Shown one piece after another: positions 27,123 to 34,891 of a stretch of DNA of 64,000 nucleotides. The position numbers were made by a program, and so were the translations under genes. Each line of letters begins with the position of its first letter. Positions within the stretch are counted from its first letter, which is position 1. Origin of the DNA: JAJFHI01 sp050633705 (GTDB lineage: Bacteria; Pseudomonadota; Alphaproteobacteria; Rhizobiales; Hyphomicrobiaceae); NCBI GenBank assembly GCA_050633705.1, contig JBOEGZ010000017.1:17594-81593 (forward strand), written 5' to 3'. The notes under the pieces are model-generated. The model was not told the DNA's origin. It saw only the letters and a program-made list of their open reading frames with translations, and ran no database searches.

Positions 27123-27638
27123 ATGGCAGAGGTGGGCGGAATTTGCCCAGTAAGTCCGGCTAAGAATTTTTTAAATCAGGCTAAGAATTTTTTGCATTTT
27201 TTCACATCAAAAAAGAATACGCTCGTCCAATGTGCTGCTTTGCCGTTCGTCATTTGTGATGACGGCATGTGGGTTCTGTTGGTGACGACCCGCAAAACGC
27301 GACGTTGGATTTTACCGAAAGGCTGGCCCAAGATGGGTCATTCACCACACGAAATAGCGGCCAAGGAAGCGTTTGAAGAGGCCGGTGTAAAGGGGTGCAC
27401 ATTCAAAGACTCGATTGGGTCATATTCGGAGAAAAAACGTCTGCACGTCTTTGTCTCCGTGCCATGCAATCTGAACGTATATCCTCTCGAGGTCACCGAA
27501 CAGCATATTCATTGGCGCGAGGAGGCACAGCGTGACAGGATCTGGCTGCCTGTGAAAGAAGCCGCAGATCGATTGTCAAATAAGGGACTCGCTCAAATTA
27601 TTGTGAACTTTTCAAATCGCTGGCATTGCGACAAATAA
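27123..27638 (+). CDS. Nudix hydrolase (DIPP-like)
   Basis: The 171-residue protein has the Nudix box as GHSPHEIAAKEAFEEAGV (about 79-96), with KEAFEEAG in place of the usual REAxEEtG, and WILPKGWPK before it, as in diphosphoinositol/diadenosine polyphosphate hydrolases of Alphaproteobacteria. It would split a nucleoside diphosphate-linked or polyphosphate substrate. The first 35 residues are not part of the domain and contain a tandem 21-base repeat at 27158-27199 (AKNFLNQ / AKNFLHF). No Shine-Dalgarno is seen before ATG 27123, so the true start may be further in, near residue 36. Confidence 0.82.
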   Translation: MAEVGGICPVSPAKNFLNQAKNFLHFFTSKKNTLVQCAALPFVICDDGMWVLLVTTRKTRRWILPKGWPKMGHSPHEIAAKEAFEEAGVKGCTFKDSIGSYSEKKRLHVFVSVPCNLNVYPLEVTEQHIHWREEAQRDRIWLPVKEAADRLSNKGLAQIIVNFSNRWHCDK

Positions 27639-27792
27639 ATGTCTATGCCACTCCGTGTTAATGAGAAGTCGCAATAAGTTTTGAATTTGTCCTATCTCTC
27701 GTTTTTTAAACGGGCAGATGTGTCTCATACCCCAGCCTGGAATGGTTTGAGCTAAGTGACCAACAATCGAACCGAAGTGTGGGAAAATCGCC

Positions 27793-29307
27793 TTGAGCAC
27801 CGAACAGCCAGAATCGCCAAATCTGCAAAAGAAATCCGTCGACAAAGACCTGGGCAAACTCGGTCAGGTCGAGGATGCCACGCAGCAAATAAGTCGTAAG
27901 CTCATCGGGCCCGGATTGGGACTGTTGTTTCTTGCTGTTGCGGGAATTTTTGCGAGCACGCAGATCGGCAATTCATCAGAATCGGTCATTTTGATTATTG
28001 CAGCAGTCCTCGGCGGCTATATGGCGTTGAATATCGGTGCGAATGATGTCGCAAACAATGTTGGACCAGCCGTTGGTTCAAAAGCACTGACGATCTACGG
28101 TGCCTTGGTCGTTGCCGCCATTTTCGAATGTGCTGGTGCTTTGTTGGCTGGCGGTGACGTTGTCAAAACGATTTCGAAAGGGATCATTGATCCAAACGCT
28201 GTTGCCTCGTCTCAAATATTTATTTGGGCGATGCTGTCGGCGCTGATGGCCTCAGCGTTATGGGTCAACTTGGCGACATGGATCGGCGCTCCTGTATCAA
28301 CCACACACGCTGTGGTTGGTGGCGTCTTGGGTGCTGGTATCGCGTCATCAGGATTGGCAACGGTGAATTGGCCAATTATGGGGGCGATTGCTGCGAGTTG
28401 GGTCATTTCACCTTTGCTTGGTGGCGTCATTGCTGCTGGGTTTCTTGCTTTCATCAAAATCTTCATCATCTATCAAGATGATAAAATTGCTGCCGCCCGA
28501 CGTTGGGTGCCGTGGTTGATTGCGCTCATGGTTTCTGCCTTCTCAGCCTATCTGATGATGAAGGGATTGAAGCGCATTTGGAAACCAGACATGACAGTCG
28601 TTGTGATCGGTGCTATCGCGATGTTGCTTGGGTCGTGGCTTTTGTTAAATCCGGCAATAGCGCGCCAGTCCGAGGGGCTCGAGAATCGCAACCAATCTCT
28701 GCGAAAACTCTTTCGTTATCCGCTTATATGTTCGGCGGCACTTTTATCATTTGCCCATGGTGCCAACGATGTCGCCAATGCGGTTGGCCCGTTGGCAGCG
28801 ATCCTTTCGAGTGCGCAGACCGGAGAAATTGCCGCCAAAGTTGAATTGCCAATTTGGGTGATGTTGATTGGTGGTATTGGAATTAGTGTCGGGTTGTTTT
28901 TGTTCGGTCCGCGGCTCATCATAATGGTCGGTCAGCAAATCACCCGAATGAACCCTATGCGGGCATTTTGCGTTTCGCTATCTGCTGCGATTACTGTGAT
29001 TATCGCGTCGGGCTTGGGGCTTCCGGTAAGTTCGACGCATATCGCAGTTGGCGCTGTATTTGGTGTTGGTTTCTTTCGAGAGCACTTCACGGCGCGTAGT
29101 AAACGCAGACGTAAATATGTTAACACGCATCCCGAGTTTCATGCCCATGGCGGTGCGCGTAAACCGACTGATCCCCAAGAGCTGATTAAGCGTAAACTCG
29201 TCCGCCGGTCGCATTTCTTGGTGATATTGGCTGCATGGTTGATCACAGTCCCTGCCGCCGCTTCAATCTCTGCGATGATCTTTTTTGCCATCTCAATGAT
29301 GCAATAA
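27793..29307 (+). CDS. pit: inorganic phosphate transporter, PiT family
   Basis: The 504-residue protein has the two PiT signatures: NIGANDVANNVGPAVGSKAL at about 76-95 and SFAHGANDVANAVGPLAAI at about 317-335. About ten helices surround a loop near 240. An N-terminal arm of about 45 residues is extra compared with PitA. TTG 27793 is the apparent start with GGGA nine bases before. PiT proteins bring in metal-phosphate with protons or sodium at low affinity. The window also holds a phosphorus-sparing lipid operon at 55-59 kb, but the two loci are far apart. Confidence 0.9.
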   Translation: MSTEQPESPNLQKKSVDKDLGKLGQVEDATQQISRKLIGPGLGLLFLAVAGIFASTQIGNSSESVILIIAAVLGGYMALNIGANDVANNVGPAVGSKALTIYGALVVAAIFECAGALLAGGDVVKTISKGIIDPNAVASSQIFIWAMLSALMASALWVNLATWIGAPVSTTHAVVGGVLGAGIASSGLATVNWPIMGAIAASWVISPLLGGVIAAGFLAFIKIFIIYQDDKIAAARRWVPWLIALMVSAFSAYLMMKGLKRIWKPDMTVVVIGAIAMLLGSWLLLNPAIARQSEGLENRNQSLRKLFRYPLICSAALLSFAHGANDVANAVGPLAAILSSAQTGEIAAKVELPIWVMLIGGIGISVGLFLFGPRLIIMVGQQITRMNPMRAFCVSLSAAITVIIASGLGLPVSSTHIAVGAVFGVGFFREHFTARSKRRRKYVNTHPEFHAHGGARKPTDPQELIKRKLVRRSHFLVILAAWLITVPAAASISAMIFFAISMMQ

Positions 29308-29439
29308 GGACTTTGTCAGCCTAAAAAGCGATCTATGATATCGAGTTGAATGCGATATTGTGTGAGGCTGAAATTCGTCTTAACGGTTGGCATTTATGAG
29401 TGATGCTGGCAGGCGATCTGCACCAAAGGATACGACACA

Positions 29440-30393
29440 ATGCCACTCAGCGCGTTTGGTTGGAGTGACGATCAGCAAATAGAGTTTCGCCCTTTTGCTG
29501 ATGCGGGGCTTTTACCTGGCCGTATTGTTGGGGAGCATCGTACGCACTATCAAGTTGCAACTGAGGTTGGCGAGCTAACAGCCGAGCTAGCTGGCCGTGT
29601 TCGAAATGATGCCAACGAACGCTCAGATCTTCCAGGTGTTGGTGATTTTGTTGGCCTGCGGTTGTCGCAAGGCAGCGGGCCGGCGATCGTTGAAACGCGA
29701 CTGGCGCGTCAAAGCGCAATAATCCGTAAAGCTGCTGGTGAAACACGGCCACAACTGATTGCGTCAAACGTTGACGTTGTTTTCATTGTCACGGCTCTGG
29801 ATGGTGATTTTAATCTGGAACGTTTGCAACGCTATTTGACATTGATTACAGACGGGCATGCTTTGCCGGTCATCATCATAAACAAGGCTGACATTGCGAC
29901 AGGTTTAGAACAGGCGGTGGGTCAATTGGACAAGATGGCTCCGGAGGTTCCACGCCATGTGATAAGCGCGCGAGACAGCACAGATGTTGCGTGTCTTGAA
30001 CGCTACTTTGAAGGCAACAAAACGATTGCGCTTGTTGGTTCGTCTGGCGTTGGCAAATCGACAATGACAAATCAGTTGTTGGGCGAAGACATTCAACGCA
30101 CGCAGGCAGTGCGTGGTCATGATAACCGCGGGCGACATACAACGACACATCGCCAACTGTTCGTCCGACGACGTGGTGGCTTGATCATGGACACACCTGG
30201 CATGCGCGGGCTTGAGCTTTGGGAGGCTGAAGAGGATGTCTCCAGTGATCGCTTTGCCGATATTGATGCTCTTGCAACCCAATGCAAATTCCGCAATTGC
30301 CGCCATGACACGGAGCCCAAGTGCGCCGTCCGCGCTGCCATCGAGCGTGGCGATTTATCCCCTGAGCATTTAGCGCAATACAACGCCCGTTGA
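29440..30393 (+). CDS. rsgA: ribosome small-subunit-dependent GTPase A, short C-terminus
   Basis: The 317-residue protein has an OB-fold (about 20-95), then a circularly permuted GTPase in the order G4 (IIINKAD, about 145), G1 (LVGSSGVGKSTMTN, about 202) and G3 (DTPGMRG, about 251), and a zinc site CKFRNCRHDTEPKC (about 285-298). RsgA checks 30S maturation. Most relatives are 340-350 residues with a helical tail after the zinc site; here the frame stops shortly after ERGDLSPEHLAQYNAR, so about 25-30 residues are missing. AAAGGA precedes ATG 29440. It is probably still functional since all GTPase motifs are intact. Confidence 0.93.
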   Translation: MPLSAFGWSDDQQIEFRPFADAGLLPGRIVGEHRTHYQVATEVGELTAELAGRVRNDANERSDLPGVGDFVGLRLSQGSGPAIVETRLARQSAIIRKAAGETRPQLIASNVDVVFIVTALDGDFNLERLQRYLTLITDGHALPVIIINKADIATGLEQAVGQLDKMAPEVPRHVISARDSTDVACLERYFEGNKTIALVGSSGVGKSTMTNQLLGEDIQRTQAVRGHDNRGRHTTTHRQLFVRRRGGLIMDTPGMRGLELWEAEEDVSSDRFADIDALATQCKFRNCRHDTEPKCAVRAAIERGDLSPEHLAQYNAR

Positions 30394-30833
30394 ACAAAGC
30401 TGGTCATGCAAGGCTACTACGCTTCCATGGAATGATTGATGCCGGAGAAAAAACTGGGAGATTGTGGTGGCGCAAAGGTGATTAAAAAAACACTGATGTC
30501 GACTAGGGGCTGGAACTCCCAAACTCCTGATTACAAAACGAGTACTATGCTTTGATTTTGGCTGTTAATTTTGTCGCTTGAAATCAGGGCTCACGAAACC
30601 TCTGCCTCATTTCCTAAGAAGGCGTTTTGCCCCGATCCCCCGACAGTGATTTCAACAACGGGCTGCTCATCTGCCGCGTTTTGAAAAAGGCATGAAGGCG
30701 GCGATAAATTCAGTTCAAATACCGGAAAGTCCTTTGTCGAGGGGGAAAACGGACGCGCTCGCATCGCTACACAATTGGTGCGGTTGACCCGTACGAGCTA
30801 TTTACAACCAGTCAGTAGTGACAGAAATTTTAC
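30394..30833. other. 440-base region without a recognisable gene
   Basis: No frame with coding character, hairpin followed by T, or known RNA was seen. It separates rsgA from a convergent set of small hypothetical genes. Confidence 0.45.
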
Positions 30834-31394
30834 TCAGATAGAAATCCAGCTCACAACCAAATTCCATAGAGCAAAAACTCCGATTACGGCTTGGTAAAGC
30901 AAACCCACGATTAGGAGTAAGAAAACTGTGAGTACTAGAATATCTGTCCAATCCCACTGATCGGAGCCATTTTCAGCCTTACGTTTTTTTCTCTCCAAGA
31001 GACGTTTTTCAGTCCGGTCAAATACTGTGTCGAATTCTGACTTTTTGAACCCGAGACCAACCAACTCATCAAGAACCGCATTTGGAATTTCATCCTTCGC
31101 CGAATTTTGCACAGATTTGGGCATGGTACCCCAGAAGTCCGAAAATGTTCCTCTGCAATCTCGATCCTTAAATATGCTGACACAATCATTATTCTTGACA
31201 TCATCGTGGCCAGATAAGAAAAAAAATCTACCCGCTAATCTAAGGTCACCCATCTGTTTGAGAACATCGCCGTATAAATGAAAAAGTTCCGGGTCATACT
31301 TGGTATTGGCAAGCCGGCCTTGAAGGATTTCCTTCGCCCGCCACAAACGGCCCGACGAAATGGTTTCGCTCAACGTGTCTCGATAATCGGTCAT
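30834..31394 (-). CDS. DUF6584-like protein with C-terminal membrane helix
   Basis: The 186-residue protein begins with a helical TPR-like part: GRLWRAKEILQGRLANTKYDPELFHLYGDVLKQMGDLRLAGRFFFLSG (read from about 15 to 62). The GDLRLAGRFFFLSG block and lengths match DUF6584, in which GD-x-x-x-AGRW-x-YL is typical. A charged middle (about 110-150) is followed by one or two hydrophobic segments (about 150-180), so the N-terminal part faces the cytoplasm. Function is unknown; relatives are often scattered accessory genes. It lies 63 bases after the small gene at 31458 on the same strand. Confidence 0.55.
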   Translation of the reverse strand: MTDYRDTLSETISSGRLWRAKEILQGRLANTKYDPELFHLYGDVLKQMGDLRLAGRFFFLSGHDDVKNNDCVSIFKDRDCRGTFSDFWGTMPKSVQNSAKDEIPNAVLDELVGLGFKKSEFDTVFDRTEKRLLERKKRKAENGSDQWDWTDILVLTVFLLLIVGLLYQAVIGVFALWNLVVSWISI

Positions 31395-31457
31395 GTTATC
31401 ACCAGGTGAGTTCAGTTTAACCAGTCTACCTGTTGTAGCATTGTCCGGAAATGCCCC

Positions 31458-31769
31458 TCACAAGACATGGACCTCATTCAGCGCGATCACTAATTTTCCC
31501 TCAGTACGGTGGACCGTGAAAGTTGCTGTCAAGTCCGACCAGTTGCCGTTTGATGGAATGTTGAACCAAATTTCTCCCAGAGAACCATTGGGAGCCGGTT
31601 CGAAAAGACATCCTATTTTATGGCCGAAGTCTTCGCGGGATGGATGCTGCTCGACTTTGCTGGCATCCTTGTGCTTTGCCTTGCTGGCTACCTCGAACTC
31701 TGATCGAAACCGACAGGTTGATTGGGCCGCATTGCGTGTTCGGATGCCGATGCTGCTGCACCCGTTCAT
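31458..31769 (-). CDS. conserved hypothetical protein, about 103 residues
   Basis: The product ends GCLFEPAPNGSLGEIWFNIPSNG followed by WSDLTATFTV and ALNEVHVL, a pattern that recurs as the C-terminus of a widespread small hypothetical family. ATG 31769 overlaps the stop of the upstream membrane gene as ATGA, which supports both starts. The usual N-terminal part of the family is not clearly present, so this may be a shortened member. No function is known. Confidence 0.5.
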   Translation of the reverse strand: MNGCSSIGIRTRNAAQSTCRFRSEFEVASKAKHKDASKVEQHPSREDFGHKIGCLFEPAPNGSLGEIWFNIPSNGNWSDLTATFTVHRTEGKLVIALNEVHVL

Positions 31770-31987
31770 GTCCATTTTTGCGGTTGGCAAATGGTTGACG
31801 CATTACGAAGAGAGAAGACCTTGGCCACAAAATAGAAAAAGTATTTAAAAGCAAAGAACGGGAGCGAGGGAATCAGGCCGAAGACAAAAAACGCTCGTGC
31901 ATCAGAGGTTGTAAGCCGTATGACCAGTCCGGCGAGGATGGCCTGAGCACCAAAGTATCCAATGAGAAGGCCGGTTGTCGAGCTCAT
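31766..31987 (-). CDS. small membrane protein, two helices
   Basis: The 73-residue product has hydrophobic segments at about 5-25 and 32-54 (YFGAQAILAGLVI and FFVFGLIPSLPFFAFKYFFYF). Its TGA overlaps the ATG of the next gene by four bases, which argues that it is translated. No family was recognised. It is the first of three leftward genes (31987 to 30834). Confidence 0.42.
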   Translation of the reverse strand: MSSTTGLLIGYFGAQAILAGLVIRLTTSDARAFFVFGLIPSLPFFAFKYFFYFVAKVFSLRNASTICQPQKWT

Positions 31988-32133
31988 GTGTTGATGCTCG
32001 GGTCCATAATGACCATCTACTCAACAGCGTATGGTGTGAGCAGGCACCATGCATGCGTCTAAGCCAATGAATATCACGGCCAGCAGGTTTTGGATGATGC
32101 TAGCGCGTGACATCGTCAACACCCTTGATCGTT

Positions 32134-32751
32134 TTAGTTTTCTGCGAACAACAATCGCAAGTAGTTTTGAAACCCATCGGACTGGCGTTGGGTCCAAGTG
32201 GCGTCATTCTTGGCATTGGCCATAATGAATCCGCCCTCGATAGTCGTCGTGATCATCTCGGCTAGGCTACGTGCAGTCACATCTGTTTTCGGTGGTCGGG
32301 CATCAATCAAGTCTTGCAGCTTTTTCTCGAAAAGAGCGCTCCATCCATCAAGGCTTTCGTCGATGAACCGTTTCACCTCTTCGCCAAAGTGATGGCGTTC
32401 GTAGGTGTACGAAGCGAAGATGCAGCCTGGAAACGGCTTGCCGAGGCCATCCAGGTATTCATTGAACAACCGCAAGAAGATGATGACTCGCTCCAATGGG
32501 TCATCGCTTAGCTTGTCTGCGCGCTCCGCAAATTCGATAAACAGGTCGGCATCGTTCTTTGCGTAGCGCTCTAACACGGCCCGAGCCAGCTCAGCTTTGT
32601 TCTTGAAGTGATGAAAGAATGCGCCCTTCGTCAGGCTCGTTGCCTTGAGTACGTCATCGAGCGACATGCCAGCATAGCCCTTCTCCAGGGTAAGCTTTTC
32701 TGCTGCCGCAACAATGCGTTCACGTGTTTCTTCACCCTTGCTCTTCTTCAT
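32134..32751 (-). CDS. TetR family transcriptional regulator
   Basis: The 205-residue repressor starts MKKSKGEETRERIVAAAEKL at ATG 32751. The helix-turn-helix is residues about 25-50 (GMSLDDVLKATSLTKGAFFHHFKNK). The C-terminal part is of the TetR_C group with PFPGCIFASYTYE, as in regulators of OsmC or thiol-stress genes. It is divergent from the OsmC gene and two palindromes lie between them, so it probably represses both and releases on a reactive or small ligand, which cannot be named. Confidence 0.88.
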   Translation of the reverse strand: MKKSKGEETRERIVAAAEKLTLEKGYAGMSLDDVLKATSLTKGAFFHHFKNKAELARAVLERYAKNDADLFIEFAERADKLSDDPLERVIIFLRLFNEYLDGLGKPFPGCIFASYTYERHHFGEEVKRFIDESLDGWSALFEKKLQDLIDARPPKTDVTARSLAEMITTTIEGGFIMANAKNDATWTQRQSDGFQNYLRLLFAEN

Positions 32752-32844
32752 AAACCGACCAGTTCGTTCTTTAGCTATAGCGCAACATAAGTTTCCACAT
32801 AACACGCTACAATGCAAAGAGTGAAAAATTTTTCAGATTCATAC

Positions 32845-32893
32845 TTGACACATACCAACCGGTCGGTTTTTATAAAGACAGACCGATCGGTCT
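32845..32893 (+). promoter_or_regulatory. promoter of the OsmC gene with two TetR operator palindromes
   Basis: TTGACA at 32845-32850 and TTTTAT at 32868-32873 (17-base spacer) form a sigma-70-like promoter. AACCGGTCGGTT (32857-32868) falls in the spacer and AGACCGATCGGTCT (32880-32893) just after the -10. Both share ACCG-NN-CGGT half-sites, suggesting binding by the TetR protein encoded next door. Confidence 0.7.
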
Positions 32894-32936
32894 AATTTTG
32901 AAGTAAACACCAACAAGACTGACAATGGAGGAAAGA

Positions 32937-33593
32937 ATGTTTGGCATCGCGATGTTCAACACGAAGCGCAATATGCAACGGGCCACCGGAGCAATGCCCC
33001 AACCAACCAACGGAGCAACTAATATGAAACCGGGACCAGACAGCCAAACGAGCACGACGAATGGCGTCGATGTCGACGACCTGATGGGCACAATCGAAGC
33101 CGTGTCAGAAAACGTTGAACTGGCTAAGTTCGAGTTTCGACTTGAAAACGAATGGGTCGATGGCGGCTTGAACCGTTCCGTCGTTCGCGACTTTTACGGC
33201 ACGTGTCAGGACATTGATCATGCATCACCATTTGAACTCTACAATGACGAGCCGCTGGTGCTCCTGTCGGGAGACAAAGGACCAAATCCGGTCGAGAACC
33301 TGCTACACGCACTTGCCGGCTGTATGACTACATCGATGGTCTATCATGCCGCCGCTAACGGCATGCCCGTCAAGAGCGTTAAAACCCGCTTCGAGGGCGA
33401 CCTAGATTTGCGGGGATTCCTGGGCATGTCTGACGACGTTCGGCGAGGATATCAGGGCATTCGGGCCGTATTCGACATCGACGGAGATTTTGACGAGAGG
33501 CAGAAGGCGGAACTCGTTGCGATGGCGACCAAGTTTTCACCGGTCTTCGACGTAATCACGAACGGTACGCCGGTCAACTGTAGCGTCGCGTAA
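32937..33593 (+). CDS. OsmC/Ohr family protein
   Basis: The protein of about 218 residues has an OsmC fold in its second half: a first conserved Cys in DFYGTCQDIDH, then GPNPVENLLHALAGCMTTSMVYHAAANG with the second Cys, and the closing ITNGTPVNCSV. The family's paired cysteines reduce organic hydroperoxides or bind electrophiles; here a third Cys near the C-terminus is extra. ATG 32937 follows GGAGGAAAGA. An ATG at 33024 also has GGAG upstream and would remove 29 poorly conserved residues, so the start is uncertain. It is controlled from the divergent TetR region. Confidence 0.87.
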   Translation: MFGIAMFNTKRNMQRATGAMPQPTNGATNMKPGPDSQTSTTNGVDVDDLMGTIEAVSENVELAKFEFRLENEWVDGGLNRSVVRDFYGTCQDIDHASPFELYNDEPLVLLSGDKGPNPVENLLHALAGCMTTSMVYHAAANGMPVKSVKTRFEGDLDLRGFLGMSDDVRRGYQGIRAVFDIDGDFDERQKAELVAMATKFSPVFDVITNGTPVNCSVA

Positions 33594-33644
33594 GAGACGG
33601 TAAATGACCTTAGCACCTGCAAACAAGAGCGAGCGTCGAAACAC

Positions 33645-33731
33645 GCATCGACCGTCATCATCCTTGGCGCCGGCAATGCTGGGCTCGATCGTGAAGGGCC
33701 GATCCTCTTGTATCGACGAAGCAGATACTAA
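33645..33731 (+). pseudogene. remnant of a flavoprotein/NAD-binding reductase start
   Basis: A 28-codon frame reads STVIILGAGNAGLDREG and then stops. TVIILGAGNAGL is the dinucleotide-binding start of pyridine nucleotide-disulfide reductases, commonly encoded after OsmC/TetR pairs. Nothing of the rest of such a gene is seen, so this looks like a leftover. Confidence 0.3.
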
Positions 33732-33746
33732 TACCTGATAGTGATC

Positions 33747-34483
33747 ATGCAGCGATTTCTAATCAAGTGTTTTATACAATCGATCGGATTGGCGAATGGA
33801 TTGAGCACGACGACGTGGTTACTGATAGTTGCTCTTTTGCTATGCTTTTTGGTCGGCCCCAACTTTGGCCCTGTACCGCTGGCATTGAGTGGTCAAACGT
33901 CGTTTGAGTTAAGTGTTCTTGCACTACTGGCCAGCTTTGCAGTTGGTTTCAGTGTGATAATTTATTTCGCATTCGTATCTGAGAAATTTGGTGCCGTTGC
34001 TTTCCGGAGCTGGCTAAAAGATCAAGCCTTACTGGCGGCTGCCGGAATAACACCAGTTATTGTCGGTGCAATCTTCGGTATCGTTTGGGGTGCCGTCACT
34101 TTGATGAGCGCTCAACAGCTCAGGCCACAACTAGATATCTGGCATGTTGACGGCTTTCGTGTTGGCGTGGGTGTTTTCGCAGCAGCGGCACTGTCATGGA
34201 GGATATCGTAGCGCGTGGACACTTTATGAATAAACTTGAGCAACTCGAGTTCTCGAAATGGTTTCAAGCACTTGCTTCGGCAATCGTATGTGCCTTGTAT
34301 CACTCAATATGGTCTTTTCACATTGAAGCCTTCATTGCCAGCATTGTGTTTGGATTGGTGTTATCCGGTTTGTTTCTCTGGGGTAAACAGAGCCTCAGTC
34401 CAGTCATCTGCTGCCACGTTCTCGCTGTCTTGATCTCTGAACCCTTCGCAACAAAGCTGCTCTTCTGGACGGCTGCTTTATAG
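33747..34483 (+). pseudogene. CPBP-family intramembrane protease, frameshifted
   Basis: Two overlapping frames make one protein. The first (33747-34211, from MQRFLIKC) gives four helices. The second (from about 34190 to 34483) gives EDIVARGHFMNKLEQ, the motif 1 region of CPBP (Abi) proteases, then further helices ending in a motif with SPVICCHVLAV. They join if one base is gained or lost between about 34180 and 34196. The family sits in the membrane and cuts or binds prenylated or bacteriocin-related proteins. The second glutamate of motif 1 is Asp, so activity was perhaps already weak. Confidence 0.6.
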
Positions 34484-34682
34484 AATCCTCGATAGAAAGG
34501 TGGCTCCGACTGTTGCCGCGATCCCGCGATTGCGATGCAATGACTACTTGGCAGACAAACGCGTAGTTTGTGCGTTGCAGTTCTTCGACATGCGGCCATG
34601 TTCGCCTTTACCATCGAGTTTGGATGACAAGTATCAAGTATGTTGCAATTGTTCAGGTCCAGAAATGACCTAATCGCAACCT

Positions 34683-34764
34683 GTTTCGAATGCATCGAAT
34701 TTGTCTGATGTTGATGCCAGAGCGAAAGAGGACATCTTGCACATGGATCGGTGTGAGTGACCCA
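34683..34764 (-). repeat. dispersed repeat, copy A
   Basis: This 82-base sequence is identical to 59136-59217 and shares its core (CTGATGTTGATGCCAGAGCG) with copies near 50.0 and 60.9 kb. It lies between the CPBP remnant and the glpD stop. The rest of the gap 34484-34891 holds no recognisable gene. The strand shown is arbitrary. Confidence 0.85.
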
Positions 34765-34891
34765 AAGGGGACGTCGAGTTGTTTCTGTTAAATGCTAAGT
34801 TCAGATCAATTGAGCCTTTACCAAGTATCCGTGCTAAACTGCACGCGTGATCTCCCTGTCTTGCCTGAATTTGGTCCGAGCGTACTGGAGG

